A stretch of DNA of 37,240 nt from Taibaiella sp. (GCA_019739295.1 JAHHDV010000009.1:1-37240); one strand, 5' to 3'; numbered from the stretch's first letter, positions 1 to 10,796 are shown. The notes: generated by a model from the letters alone, not told the origin. Numbers and translations: made by a program.

Positions 1-71
1 ACAGTCTTTGCTATCTGCCACTGGTGGTTGAACCAGTCAGGCCGTGGATGAACTTCCAGCACTTTCAGTAC
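1..71 (-). CDS. Partial coding exon of an unidentified divergent gene
   Basis: Read on the minus strand, bases 71 to 1 are open in one frame. They encode a peptide of protein-like composition that contains LEVHPRPDWFNHQWQ and runs off the window edge. It is preceded by a plausible 3' splice site (TAG and CAG at 77-72). The stop codon just upstream in the same frame (TAG) falls inside that acceptor, which fits an intron boundary. The first exon would lie in 72-260, head to head with the sulfotransferase gene, but I could not place it. The family is not recognised. The call rests only on reading frame, acceptor and gene spacing, so it is tentative. Confidence 0.3.
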
Positions 72-260
72 CTGCTAGATTTTAGAGCCAATAGCCATGG
101 CCGGAGGACATTATACTAATAAATGCAATGTTACTTGTCAACTTCAACAAAAGATTGGGATAGATAAGGTGCTATGGTTAAGTATTAAAGTGTTGATTAC
201 CTAATTTTAAAGTTAAACCTCGATAGAAGGGCAGATTAGACGCCCCAAGCGCTATTAAAG

Positions 261-1734
261 ATGGTTGCATCGCCTCAGGAGAATCTCAAGAAGCTTGCGA
301 AGGCCACACCTGGATCAGGGTAGGTTGGATTCCAAAGCTCATCCTGTAATTGCTTCGTTGCGCGGGACACGAATTGATAGGTTTACAGCACGTATTTTGC
401 TGTTATAGGGATTCCTATAAAGACATAGTAAAGTTACCAGGCCTCGAAAACCTTTCAAATCGACATTGACAGACCTTGTTTATTTTTTGATCTTGTTTTG
501 CAGTCGGCGGAGGTCAACCACATTTGCAATTGTTGCAGTAGGCTTCCTCGCACTTTTCTTCTTAACACAGTACGTTCTCAGATACATTCTATAACCTAGA
601 TTATTCAAATGTATTATCACACCACCTGCAATTATCTCTATACTCACTGCCCTTCTTCTCAAATTTTCCCTTGAGAACAGGCGCTCTTCAACATCACCTC
701 TATTACAATACTACACATCAGCCACACCACAGGCTTCTGTTGGTGAAATCTCAGAGCTTCGTCGTGCCGATTTAGAACGTCTCGGCTTGGCATCTTCTGC
801 TTCTTCCTCGCACCGCAGCCCTGAAACAACTGCGGCTTTAAAAGAATTGGCCCAATGTACTACTCTAGAATGCATCTCTGAAATGCACCCTCGCCTTAAT
901 GGAACAAAATTCAATTTGCCTCATTTCTTCATTGTTGGATGGCAGAAATGTGCTACAACCAGTGTCTATAAACATCTTACCCGACATCCAGAGATTGCAA
1001 AGCCATTTGTAAAAGAACCTCATTTCTTTACAGCGTGTCAACGTGCTGGTCCTGCATGTAAAGTAGCTGGTGGCAATTCTGAGCATTCCTATATCCGTGA
1101 TGCTCTTCAAATTGAACGTGCGGCTGCTTCTGGTCTTACTTTAGCTTCTTTAGATGCCTCTGTTGACTACGCCATGTTCGGTGAGCTGCTTGCGCCCAAA
1201 TTTAGAAAACTCTTTCCTTGGTTGAAATTAGTGTTTGTGATGAGAGAACGTATTGGTAGAGCAATGAGTTGGAAGAATATGCTTGCAGAGAAGTTTGATC
1301 GTGGGTGTAAAGGGAATTTAGCACGGTGCTTACGTGGTTCTCTGACAAAGATGAATTATTCTGAACCCTTGACGGCGTGGCTTGAACATTTTCCAGCAGA
1401 ACAAATTCACGTGATGCAATTTGAAGCGCTGGCTGAAAATCCCGAGCCTGAGTTAAGAAAAATGAAGGAATTTTTAGGGTTAGATCCTGAATTACCATCG
1501 GCAGAATTAAGAAATGTGAATTCAAGACCTGGGTCGTCAGGATGGCTGATGACAAAAAAGGAGTACGAAGATTTGATAGAAGAGTCAAGAAAGGATGCTA
1601 AAGCATTGGTAGAGGTGCTTGAAAAGCATAATTTGGGGTCTGGGCGGGCGTGGATGGCCAAGTGGGAGGCTGTGTGGAATAAAAACTTGAAAACGTGTGA
1701 TGCGAAGGGGGAATGTGCTATTTCTTCGTCGTAG
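261..1734 (+). CDS. Type II membrane (Golgi) carbohydrate sulfotransferase
   Basis: Three exons (261-319, 504-569, 681-1734) join in frame through GT-AG introns to give 392 aa. Exon 1 supplies the ATG and a basic cytosolic tail. Exon 2 encodes a signal anchor (about residues 27-41, FAIVAVGFLALFFL), as in Golgi type II enzymes. The lumenal domain has a 5'-phosphosulfate loop (GWQKCATTS, about 128-136) and a 3'-phosphate-binding segment (RERIGRAMS, about 230-238), the two PAPS-binding signatures of this superfamily. It should transfer sulfate from PAPS to a glycan or glycoprotein; the acceptor cannot be told from sequence. An ATG inside exon 3 would lose the membrane anchor, so the three-exon model is preferred. 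The gene is convergent with the PRCC-like gene downstream. Confidence 0.85.
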
Positions 1735-2112
1735 AAAAAAATAAGATAGGTTTTCAGAGATCTTTTTATGCACGCATATATATTACACCTTGTGACATTA
1801 GACTGACATTTTTTCGTGCCTCTGCTTTGTCTCTCTTCGTAGTTTGACTCATTTGATTACTATTTAACTATTTGTTTGTCTCTAATTTTTGTGTCGTAAC
1901 CCCAGCGCAATAAAGCTTTCTGACGTTTTACCTCCTTTTCTTAATTTTCAAAGTACTTCTCCCTTTGCCTTGATCTAAATGTATATACATCTGAACTTCA
2001 CACTACCCTTCCGACCACCTCTTGACGTATCTGAATCGCTTACTGCTGCTGACCAAGAAGAACATGGTAAAAATAGTTACACATTTACAACAAGAAAGCA
2101 AAAAAGTTGCTT
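1735..2112. other. Convergent 3' region between sulfotransferase and PRCC-like genes
   Basis: This 378-nt stretch separates two converging stop codons. It is T-rich and holds an AATAAA at 1909-1914, a possible polyadenylation signal for the plus-strand gene. No further gene is visible; short open frames here lack coding character. Confidence 0.5.
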
Positions 2113-3174
2113 CTACCACCCATATTTACGCTGTGTCTCTGCCTTTGTCTTCGCTCCAGTCGTTCTCTTCTCCATATCTTCCAACTCTTGTTCCTTTGCT
2201 TGCACATACAATGACGATAACTGATTTTTTCTTTTTGCCGACTTTGACACTGCTCCCACTTTGGCAGCTTCAGATTTTAATTTATATTCATAATCATCAC
2301 CGAGTGCAGATCTGAGTGCATTCAATTCAGCACGTTGGCCTGGATCCATGTGCCGTAGCTGCGCACCGGATATTTCTTTAAATTGAATACCACCAGGAAG
2401 ATCGGCAGAAGTAGTCGCAAAAGCGTCTTTAGGTTCCCCATGTTTATAGTCTTGCTGTGCTGCTGATGGATTTGGATCTGGGTAGTAATATTGTCGATTC
2501 ATGGTGTCATAAATATATTCTTGACCATCATAAACACCTCGAACATGAGTTTGCCCAGCTGCTGCTACGATGGGAGGTCCAACTGTCGGTTGCTCTAAAA
2601 GATCGCCTCCTTCATCAGCTGGTTCGCCATCTCCTTTACCTAGGTACATTCCTGTTAAATCTTCTGCGCCAGGAACTATATCATCATCTTCATAGGACAT
2701 ACCACCACCGAGTACCTTTTCATTTTTATTTATTAGAATCGACGACAGTGGTGCATTGGTGTTTTTCGGCGAAGGCAAAAAATCTGCTATAGACATTCCT
2801 TTATTGCCACCACCGCCAGCGCGTTTCATTCTCTTATGGGCACGTTCTAGATCGTCATCATCGTCATCATTAGCATTAGTTGTTGGAACGTCTCCATAAT
2901 CTATTGGACAGCTAAATTTGGCGGTAATGCGTTTCCTTCTTATAGCTGGCATTGGGAGGCCAGTAAATAATGGTGCACGTTCATTTGCAGGTGTAGGCAG
3001 ATCAAAGAGTGTAGGTATTCCATTTAATACGGGTTCCGGAGCGCTTGTTCGAGGAGCGGTGGCAAGCGACGGGACTGGCGGGGCAGCTGAAATGGGTGTA
3101 GTGGTCGGAATAGGCGCTTGTGGGGAGTCGGGTTCAGACCCTGAGTCAGACCCATATCCAACGAGAAGATCCAT
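2113..3174 (-). CDS. PRCC: PRCC-like proline-rich nuclear protein
   Basis: A single-exon gene of 353 aa starting at an ATG (3174-3172). The N-terminus opens with a short acidic SDSGSEPDSP segment followed by a Pro/Ala/Thr-rich tract. A run of six Asp lies near residue 105, followed by a basic KRMKR cluster that may be a nuclear signal. The C-terminus matches the conserved PRCC block: an ELNALRSALGDDYEYKLK segment, a KRKNQLSSL segment, then AKEQELEDMEKRT and the family-typical ending QRKYGW. Human PRCC is a nuclear, splicing-associated protein that binds MAD2B; plant homologues share this C-terminal block. The function here is inferred from the family. The gene is head to head with plastid L6. 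Confidence 0.75.
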   Translation of the reverse strand: MDLLVGYGSDSGSEPDSPQAPIPTTTPISAAPPVPSLATAPRTSAPEPVLNGIPTLFDLPTPANERAPLFTGLPMPAIRRKRITAKFSCPIDYGDVPTTNANDDDDDDLERAHKRMKRAGGGGNKGMSIADFLPSPKNTNAPLSSILINKNEKVLGGGMSYEDDDIVPGAEDLTGMYLGKGDGEPADEGGDLLEQPTVGPPIVAAAGQTHVRGVYDGQEYIYDTMNRQYYYPDPNPSAAQQDYKHGEPKDAFATTSADLPGGIQFKEISGAQLRHMDPGQRAELNALRSALGDDYEYKLKSEAAKVGAVSKSAKRKNQLSSLYVQAKEQELEDMEKRTTGAKTKAETQRKYGW

Positions 3175-3538
3175 GTTGTTCCTAGCTAATTTGTTCTTAA
3201 TAATCGCTCAAAACTCGATACTTTTTACGAGTGATCTTCCAAATCTGAGTCAATAAAACAGCATAGCACCTTTTTAAATCGAAATTAATAAAATACAGAT
3301 ACACGTTTACAGCATTAGCATCAACAATTATGCTGCATTCATAGCGAAATGTTGAAATTAGAGCTCACTTCCAGTGATTTTACCCCGGCCACAGTTCATT
3401 CTCTCTCATTTTTCCGCCATAATTTTTAATGCACTTTCTAATGAGGCGTCTGTGATTATTATTAGAATTTATTGGAGAGTCTTTAGCCTGTCCAGCCGCC
3501 AATAGGGACAGTTCTATTGATAGTAGCAAAGTCACGGC
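3175..3538. promoter_or_regulatory. Divergent promoter region, PRCC-like / plastid L6
   Basis: These 364 nt lie between two outward-facing start codons, so they must hold both promoters and 5' UTRs. I see no clear TATA box or repeat and no additional gene. Confidence 0.5.
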
Positions 3539-4340
3539 ATGTCTTTGGCTAGCAGCAGCTTTACAGGGCAGGCTTTGGCCTTCCGCCCTGCAGTGCAGAG
3601 GCAGCAGCGGTCGCCTGTGGCCCAAGTAGTTGCAAAGCAGAGCCGCATTGGTAAACTTCCAATTGTTGTGCCCGATAAGGTGCAAGTTACCTTAGATGGC
3701 AACACTCTGAAGGTCAAGGTAAGCAAGGTTAATTGTTTAAAGATCAGCACATCGTTTGGATGGCTTCTTCAAACTTCGAAATGAATAGTCAATTAGCTCG
3801 GAGGCCGAATGCGTTACTTTTACTCCGATATAAATGCCATCATACAAAAATCTCACATACTTTACTTTCCTGCGATTCCCACAGGGCCCCAAGGGCGAGC
3901 TTAACCGCACTTTCCCTGAGCTTGTCACAATTGAACAAGAGGGCAACGTCCTCAAGGTTCTTCGTGTTAACGAAACTCGTCAAGCAAATTGCCTTCATGG
4001 CCTCTCCCGCTCTCTCCTCAACAGTATGGTTGTCGGTGTTAGCGATGGATTCACCAAGACTCTTTCCCTGATCGGTGTTGGTTACAAGGCAGCAGTAAAT
4101 GGACAGAATTTGACTCTTAATCTTGGATATTCTCACCCTATTGAGATGCCCGTTCCCAAGGGACTCGAGGTCAAGGTTGAGAAGAACACAACAGTCATTG
4201 TAAGTGGATTTGACAAAGAGCTTGTAGGGCAGTTTGCAGCGGATGTGAGATCTAAACGTGAGCCTGAACCATACAAGGGTAAGGGTGTCAGGTACGTGGA
4301 TGAGTACGTGCGCAGAAAGGAAGGAAAGCGTGGAAAGTAA
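3539..4340 (+). CDS. RPL6: Plastid ribosomal protein L6 (uL6c)
   Basis: Two exons (3539-3718 and 3885-4340; 166-nt phase-0 intron) give 211 aa. The first ~34 residues are Ser/Ala/Gln/Arg-rich with almost no acidic residues (starting MSLASSSFTGQALAFRP), a green-type chloroplast transit peptide. The mature part begins SRIGKLPI and carries L6 hallmarks: GPKGELNR at the exon junction, then GVGYKAAV, LGYSHPIE and the C-terminal block EPYKGKGVRYVDE. The protein binds 23S rRNA near the sarcin-ricin loop in the bacterial-type 50S subunit, so it would act in plastid translation. Length and domain order fit bacterial L6 plus a transit peptide. Codons are biased toward GGC/AAG/CTC, as expected for a highly expressed gene. 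Confidence 0.95.
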
Positions 4341-4698
4341 ACTATTAGATAGGATAGCTGCTCGAATACTAAGAAAGATTATTTGTTGTAGTTATGATAT
4401 TACTACCGCCTGCTATTATTAGCAGTTCAATTTTTTTAGAAGATACTTTAGTACCCCTCCATGTAAACATGTCATGATATAGAAATAAGTATTATAATTA
4501 TAGAGCACTGGGAATTTACACACGCTCACTGTCGTCAAGTAAAAATATAAAGAGACAAGGCAACATTTTTATTTTATGATACAAAATGCTAGCTTTAAAG
4601 TGCAAAGATGGTTAGGATATAAAAGGAAAATAGATCCATATTCGACGTCAAACAGTACTCCCAAAGAAAATAATCTACAAAAAATTACTGTTCATCTC
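4341..4698. other. Convergent 3' region between L6 and the SSX2IP-like gene
   Basis: A 358-nt AT-rich stretch between converging stop codons with no gene. A TGTAA motif at 4462-4466, about 120 nt past the L6 stop, matches the polyadenylation signal used by many chlorophytes. Confidence 0.45.
4462..4466 (+). terminator. Candidate TGTAA polyadenylation signal for L6
   Basis: TGTAA lies 122 nt after the L6 stop codon. UGUAA replaces AAUAAA as the usual poly(A) signal in many green algae. A five-base motif is expected by chance, so this is suggestive only. Confidence 0.3.
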
Positions 4699-7212
4699 CT
4701 AGGCTCGAAGCCCTCGTTTACTTGCAGCCATCTCTTCAGCACGGCGTCCTACCGCTCTTTCCAAAAATATCCCTGCCCCCATACCTGGAGCGTATCTCCC
4801 CATCAAATCTTTATAATGCTTCGTCATCTCATCGTACTTTCTAGCCGACTCAGCAGCTTCAGCCACCTTCCTAGCTTCATTTCTCAGCTGGTCTTCCCGA
4901 CCTTTTAGAGCACACCTCTCCGCATCAAGCTGGGCCTGAAGCTGTGCAGCACGCTCAGATAGAATCTCTCGTTCTTCAATAAAATCAGATTCAGCCTTGG
5001 CGAGCAAGGTAGCTCGGTCTTGCCCCATGCCTTTTCTTAACAAAGCAATTTCCTCTTCATGTTGCTGGCCCAAAGTTATTTTCAAAGCGGCCTCACGTTG
5101 AGATGCAGCAGCAGCTGCAGAAATCAATTCTTCATTTAATGCGGAGATTTCTCTCTCTGAGTCTCTTCTAATAGAATCCAGATCTCGGGACATGGCTGAA
5201 CGATCACGAGAAGACTCTCTGATTGCTTCTGCCAATCGCATTTCAGCTGCAGCAAGAGCAGTCGCCTGTGCTGCCTCCACAGCACGAATAGCAGCGCTGT
5301 GTTCTTGCTGTGCTGCTCTTACTTTAGCTGCAGCTTCTTCTTCCATCTGTACACGAACTTGCTCTGTTCTCTGCTCCGCAGCAGCAATGGTTTCTTCAGA
5401 GTCTTTAATTTTCATAGCAAGAGCAGCCAACTCTGCTTCTTTTGTAGCGATCACACTTTGCATTTCAACTTTGATACGAGCAGCGCCACGTCTCTCGGCT
5501 TCTTGGATGTGAATCTGAAGCGTTGCAATGGCCTCATCACGTTCAGCTGCAGCTTTGGAGGACGCTGCTTTTTCGGCCACCAAACGTTCACGTAATGCGC
5601 CAGTCTCAGCACGGAGAGAAGCTTGCTCACGTTTCAGATTAAGTTGTAATTCAGTAGATTCTGACGCCATCCGGGTCATTTCACCCTCTACTTCCGCACG
5701 AGCTGCTGCCAGGGCTGCTGCAACACCACTCTCGGCTTTATTGGTCGCATCCTTGAGCGCACGAGAGTACTTGGCGTCAGCAGAATGCAATGCATCTTCA
5801 TATTCTTTTACACGGCGTGATGCATCATCACGCTGTTCAAGTAACTCTTCATACGCTCGTCGAGTCTCTTCCAAAGCACGAGCTGCTTTTTCGCCTTGAG
5901 CTGCCTCACCCTCGGCCTGTGCCAGTGCAGCCTCTGCAGAAGCAAGCTGACCCTGATACCTTTGTACCAAGGCTTTGATTTCAGATTGATATTTAGCTTC
6001 CTGGGCCACTTGTGCAGAGCGCAATGCACCCAATACGCAAGCAATCAACTGTTCTTGATCTTGGATAACTGATTTCGCTATACTTAAATCATTAGCAAGA
6101 CGCTGTTCAGCAACAGATCCATAATCTTTACCTTCTGCAGGCCCTCTCCAGCTTAAATTACCAAGTCTACGTTGTAATACTTTAAGCTTTACTGCCAACT
6201 CAGCACGCAGTTCATCTGCATTCATCATTGGTACCTGCCTCAAAAAAGCTTCTTCAACGACAGGACCAGCTGCAACATCAGCTTGACGTCTGGCCATAGA
6301 TGCATTTAGTGCTTCTTTATATTCACCCTGGAGAGAGGATAAAGCAGCACGCAGGTCTTTGTTTTCACGAGCCAGTTCAGACTGTTTGCCTTCGTATGCC
6401 GCAACGATTGCCTTGAGACCTTCATCAGAACGCACAGAAGACTTCGACAGAGCTGCACCTGCACCCGTAGCAGCACCAGTAGCAAGTTTGCCTGCCATAT
6501 CTAAAGCAGCACTCTCATTCCGTTTCTTATCAGCCAAGTAGTGAGACAGCCGCTCTTGTAAACGCTCATATTCTTTTTCTTTACGTTTAATCTCATGCTG
6601 CATTTGCACCAATCTCCGTTCACTACCAAATAGACGCTTTTGTAAATCATCAGCGTCACGTCTTGCTTTAGATACTTCTTCTTTACGAGCATCGTCGCCA
6701 GCGCGGGCTCTATTGGACAAGGCTCCAATTTCGCGTTCTTTATTATCAAGCATGGACTCCAATTTAGAGCGTTCTTTATCCATAAGCTTAATTTCGGAAC
6801 GAGCTCGTGACATTTCCTGGCGCAGCTGTTCTTTGTATTGAGCATCTTTTTGGTGCTGTAACAGCAAGGCGTAGAGAGCGTTGCAGGTCGTTGCCACATC
6901 AGCTGGTTCTGAAGACATCAAATTCAATTCATCACTTAAACCCATTCCTGTAAGTGTGTCTTGTAAGAAGGCTACACTGGTATGGATGCTGGCTTCAGAG
7001 GCGTCGCCGACTTCAGGCAGAAGCATTGCTTCGGGATTGGCAAATGGGCCTCCAGCCTAAGAGAAAAAAAAATGAAATGAAAAACGGGAAAAATTAACTG
7101 CCTTAGTATTGATCACTAAATTACTCGATAAATCAAAAGGCGAGATTAAAATGATATTAAGCTGCAAAAATCTCTCTCAACAACCTACCTGCTCATTCTC
7201 CCGAACATCCAT
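4699..7212 (-). CDS. SSX2IP: SSX2IP/ADIP-like coiled-coil protein
   Basis: Two exons on the minus strand: a 24-nt first exon (7212-7189, MDVRENEQ, donor GTAGGT) and a long second exon (7056-4699), together 793 aa. An ATG at 7026 inside exon 2 is possible, but the frame stays open to a good acceptor and joins the short exon in phase. Residues ~60-200 resemble the ADIP (afadin- and alpha-actinin-binding protein) domain: NALYALLLQHQKDAQYKEQL followed by a KLESMLDNKEREIGAL segment. From ~130 to ~760 the protein is almost continuous Ala/Glu/Arg/Lys/Gln coiled coil with little tryptophan or proline. SSX2IP-family proteins act at centriolar satellites and basal bodies, so a centrosome/ciliary role is plausible but inferred. 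The coiled coil alone could mislead; the ADIP block is the main support. Confidence 0.7.
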
Positions 7213-7676
7213 TCTAAGTTGTGTTTGACTGATTTTCCACTTTAGACTCCTTTAGAAGTATATATAAGATTTTTTAAACCTCTGGATAACCCCAAATACT
7301 TGAAAATGTGTGGAAACTCGCAATGAACTGGACGACTAAGTCCAGATCTGTGCTAAATTGACACAATAGATCCAGTGACAAGCCCAATCAAGCGCCAATA
7401 TTTTATTCATCAATTAAGGATTAGTATAAACGCAGTGTGCGTGCTTTTAGTACTATATTTCTCTCTGACAGGGGAATTGAAAACGAACTGAAATTGCAAA
7501 CTTTGAAAGGAGTTTAGACCCCGGCAGTCTGGGCGTTCGCCGCAGTGGAATTTCTCTTCCTATAGGCGACAGGCTACGCCTCCTACACTTCCTTCACTAA
7601 TTCTGGATCGGATTACCTGTTAGGGCCAAAGGCTTAAATTTCTTTCAGGTACCATCCTTATTAAAATCGCAGAAAA
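7213..7676. promoter_or_regulatory. Divergent promoter region, SSX2IP-like / RPP2
   Basis: 464 nt between two outward starts, with no gene. A TATATAAG at 7261-7268 lies about 50 nt upstream of the SSX2IP-like start; its core also reads as TATATA on the minus strand. A pyrimidine tract ending TTTCAG at 7648 precedes the RPP2 start and could be a 5'-UTR acceptor, which is unproven. Confidence 0.4.
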
Positions 7677-8168
7677 ATGAAGGTTATTGCTGCTTACCTC
7701 TTGGCCCACCTCGGTGGCAAGACCAACCCCTCTGGTGATGACATCAGCAAGATTCTCTCCTCTGGTGCGTTTAAATGGGCTCCACGGGCCAGCAGCATAC
7801 AGCCCTTTGTCTTGATGCTCACTTTTAAACATAAAGCAGACTGAATTATTTAAAGTTTTTGAAGCCAGGAGCTCTTTGTATATGGTAAATTAGCTAACTA
7901 TTTTGTTTATGTTTCCATTAATGCAGTGGGTGTCGAATCTGATGCCGCCGCGGTGTCCAAGCTCCTTGGAGAGCTCGAGGGCAAGGACGTCATGGAGGTG
8001 ATTGCTGCTGGCCGTGAGAAGCTTGCTTCCGTGCCCGCTGGTGGTGCCGTTGCTGCTTCCGGTGGTGGTGGCGGTGATGCTGCTGCTGCTGGCGGTGCTG
8101 CCCCCGCTGTTGAGGAGAAGGTTGAGGAGGAAGAGGATGCCGACATGGGCTTCTCTCTCTTCGACTAA
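7677..8168 (+). CDS. RPP2: Cytosolic 60S acidic ribosomal protein P2
   Basis: Two exons (7677-7764 and 7927-8168; the intron splits a Val codon) give 109 aa, the usual length for P2. The N-terminus [20 protein letters not shown] is the conserved P2 dimerisation domain. Next come a Gly/Ala-rich flexible hinge (about 63-90), a Glu/Asp tract, and the universal P-protein tail [12 protein letters not shown] that recruits elongation factors and is the target of ribosome-inactivating toxins. P2 pairs with P1 on the P0 stalk of the 60S subunit. Strong C-ending codon bias fits high expression. The family's ...MGF(S/G)LFD tail and MKVIAAYLL start distinguish it from P1. Confidence 0.96.
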
Positions 8169-8239
8169 ATTTATTTTAGTTTAAAAATCTAAATCTTCTA
8201 CTTCAGGGCTGTTTAGCACGGGCTTAGCTTGTCAAAGCA

Positions 8240-8244
8240 TGTAA
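8240..8244 (+). terminator. Candidate TGTAA polyadenylation signal for RPP2
   Basis: TGTAA occurs 72 nt after the RPP2 stop, in the short 137-nt gap to the converging gene. Position and motif fit the chlorophyte poly(A) signal. Confidence 0.35.
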
Positions 8245-8305
8245 CAGAAAACTCATAAACATTGAGATTATAAATTTTACACAGTCAGAGCTAGTCTAGA
8301 AAATA

Positions 8306-9502
8306 TCAAAGGTCGGCAGAATCCATTTCTGCTATTGGTTTTTCAAATAAATCATTATCTCTCAGCAGCTCTTTGGCAGGGGCTGGAGAGCCTGCACTTG
8401 CTGGCCTTCTAGCAGGGCTCCGTCCAGATTCTAAATCACCGAGGGTTCCAGCTAAACTAGGCGAGTATGGAGCTTGCTGGGGGCTAGTTGTTGCACTGAG
8501 GGTGCTGCTGCCCGTTTTTATATCACTGTTATTGGGGGCTGTGGAAGTGGCAGAAGGTTGGTGCCCTGAAAAGAACTCTCCGCATGCAGTACGTACTTCA
8601 TTAACTGCCAATATAAATGCTGCAGTCCACACTACAGTTCTTGCAGCTTTCAACCCAGTTCGTAAAGGAGCATTCGCCGACCGCAACACTCTAGGCAGCT
8701 GCTGTGCTGTCCTTTCTTGTACTTGCCAGGCGCATTCAACAAGTCCTACAAACAATGCAGCACCCGCTGAAACTCTCAATTTGCTATTTATACGATTCAC
8801 ACCGCCAACTACTTCAGCCACGTCCCCAATAAGAACTTTACGACTAAGGAAAATAGCTGCGACATCTGCTTTGGATAATACACCACCAGCATACGTAGAC
8901 AAAGTCTGCAGCAATGTTTGTAATTGCTGAACAAAATAACCATTGCGACCAGCATACCCTACTGCAGTTTCCAAACACCGTTGCTGAGACAAAGAGAGAT
9001 CTGACAGAGTGGTTCGAAGATGTAGTAAAGCAGAGGCTACTTCGGGTGACAACGCCGGTCTGGCAGCGATATCATCACAACGACGCTGAAGACCAGGGAG
9101 ACCAATGCCCTCGATAGATTCGAGTCTATGTGACATAGAGGCCATGGTTTCAGAGGTACGGATGCTCTCATCCTGTAAAGAACGCACTGCCGCAGCGTCC
9201 ACCTCTAAACGTTCGTGAAGAGTATCCACAGCTTGGAATAACTGACCTAAAGCTTGTTGGCTAGGTAGTGCAGCAGAGAATGCACGTGCATACGCAGCTC
9301 GCTCACCTGCTGCGTAGGATGATGCGTCCATGCCAGCAGGAGCGAGAGAGTTCGAATCTTTACCAGGAGGCGGAGGGGTTTCAATTAAGGGGGAAGGACG
9401 AGAACGAGTCAGCGTGCCCATTGGGGATTCGTAGGATGCCTCAAGAGATGGAGCGTTTGCATTCTGTAGATCTTCAAACACGGGGGGCTCCTCCCGTGTC
9501 AT
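8306..9502 (-). CDS. Hypothetical protein with two hydrophobic segments
   Basis: A single-exon gene of 398 aa from an ATG at 9502-9500. I do not recognise the family. Residues 1-60 are Pro/Ser-rich and probably disordered. Residues ~75-230 look helical with heptad-like stretches (AVDTLHERLEVDAAAVRSLQ and similar). Two hydrophobic segments follow at about 243-259 (RVSAGAALFVGLVECAW) and 288-303 (RTVVWTAAFILAVNEV), with Arg-rich flanks. The C-terminal ~90 residues are again Ser/Pro/Thr-rich and end DLFEKPIAEMDSADL. There is no signal peptide. A two-pass or hairpin membrane protein with both ends on the same side is a reasonable reading. The open frame extends far beyond chance and the flanking layout (convergent with RPP2, divergent from ELP6) fits a real gene. 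Confidence 0.7.
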   Translation of the reverse strand: MTREEPPVFEDLQNANAPSLEASYESPMGTLTRSRPSPLIETPPPPGKDSNSLAPAGMDASSYAAGERAAYARAFSAALPSQQALGQLFQAVDTLHERLEVDAAAVRSLQDESIRTSETMASMSHRLESIEGIGLPGLQRRCDDIAARPALSPEVASALLHLRTTLSDLSLSQQRCLETAVGYAGRNGYFVQQLQTLLQTLSTYAGGVLSKADVAAIFLSRKVLIGDVAEVVGGVNRINSKLRVSAGAALFVGLVECAWQVQERTAQQLPRVLRSANAPLRTGLKAARTVVWTAAFILAVNEVRTACGEFFSGHQPSATSTAPNNSDIKTGSSTLSATTSPQQAPYSPSLAGTLGDLESGRSPARRPASAGSPAPAKELLRDNDLFEKPIAEMDSADL

Positions 9503-9813
9503 TACTAGGCTTTTGGGCCCTCAAAAATATAACTTCGTGCCAGATCTTAACTAAAAAAGTCGGAGATTGACCAACAAACAAGAGCGACCAGGTGGGTTTA
9601 ATACGTTTGTGTTTAGCGCATGAAAGTTGTTATTTTATTTTTAGGTACATAGGCTGTAAGCAGAGTCTCTAAGATTTAACCAGGCTGCAAAGGATTGGAC
9701 AAATTTGTTTAAACCTTTTGAAATTTCAAAACTTGGTAAGATAAAACCACGCTCTTTTCCGCATTCATTTATATTTGAAAATTTTTGAGCCTGTAATTGA
9801 CAATCATATAAAC
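9503..9813. promoter_or_regulatory. Divergent promoter region, hypothetical / ELP6
   Basis: 311 nt between two outward starts. It is AT-rich near the ELP6 side. I see no gene and no clear TATA box. Confidence 0.4.
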
Positions 9814-10618
9814 ATGTCTATAACACGAGAAGACTTGCATGGGCTCATACTTCAGAGAGATTCCTTGGATTCTGATGGCTTTTTCCTGCTTGCCCACATT
9901 ATAAAATTGCTTCTTGGCCTTGATGGGCAGCATAATGTGATAATTGTAGCAACAAAGCATACGATGGCGCATTATGGCTTTGTATTTCGCAAGCTAGGGT
10001 TGAATGTAGCAGCATTGGCGGGAGCTGGGCGAGTGGTGCTATTGGATGCTTTGAGGCCAGATAAAAGCCAACCTCAGCAGTTGATGAACTTGAGATTATT
10101 GCAATCAGCTATTTTTGACTCTTGCGCAAAGGCCGCAGCCTCTGGAGCCCCTGTTTGTGTCTTGTTTGATGACCTGGCGGTAAGCACGCATTTTTGCGAG
10201 GCGATAATTTTTTCGTATTGTCCTTTCTTTTAATATTTCAACAATTCTTTTCCAAATATTGCAGACACTGTCGTACCAAGCTACTGAAGCTTCTGAATGG
10301 CCAGCATTTCTACATTCAAGCGTCATGGGTGCTGGCGGTTTGTATTCTTGTTGCGTGGCGGTTGTGCATGGAGACATTGCGGAAGATGAAAGATGGTCTT
10401 TACGATTAGAGCATCGAGCATCAACAGTTCTAGAAATAGAATCAATCCGAACTGGAAGATCTGCTGAAGTGGGCGGGAAGCTTCGAATTACTAGGCGGAA
10501 ACTGCCACCTATAGCAGGTGAAGAAAGTCAAGAGCAGTTGCCGGCTGTTGAGCTCGGAGTCGACGAGCAATATTTTGCCCTAGCTCCAGACGGCAGCGCC
10601 CGTTTCTATAAAAGATGA
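9814..10618 (+). CDS. ELP6: Elongator complex subunit ELP6
   Basis: Two exons (9814-10179 and 10265-10618; 85-nt phase-0 intron, donor GTAAGC) give 239 aa. The frame is open a little upstream, but the first ATG is at 9814. The fold matches the RecA-like Elp4/5/6 ATPase subunits without a Walker A loop: GFFLLAHIIKLLL, then NVIIVATKHTMAHYGFVFRK (the ELP6 block equivalent to ..FVALxQSFxHYxxVxxKLG), KLGLNVAAL, RVVLLDAL, and PVCVLFDDL as the pseudo-Walker B strand. Elp4-Elp5-Elp6 forms the hexameric ring of Elongator, required for U34 modification of tRNA anticodons. Slightly shorter than typical (~250-270 aa). This and GLN2 are the only tandem neighbours in the window. Confidence 0.8.
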
Positions 10619-10796
10619 GTTATGTTAAAGCAATGTATAGGTAAAATAGTAAGAATGATATGCAGTAGAGGGGTGGATAAGTTTCTTTTTTTGGGCTCAC
10701 CCATATGATTTTCTTTAATGTTTCATGTGGGCCCCACAGCAGCAGCATGTGAAGCATGCGGCTGTAACTCCGAGCCCTCCCATTAATTGAGCATTT

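Noticed and set aside
5192..6541. Ala/Ser-rich open frames on the plus strand inside the SSX2IP-like gene
   Set aside because: They are antisense images of the Ala/Glu/Arg-rich coiled coil; no start context, introns or family match.
8373..8930. Plus-strand open frame opposite the hypothetical 398-aa gene
   Set aside because: Shorter than the minus-strand frame and overlapping it completely; the minus-strand gene fits the alternating layout and has clean ends.
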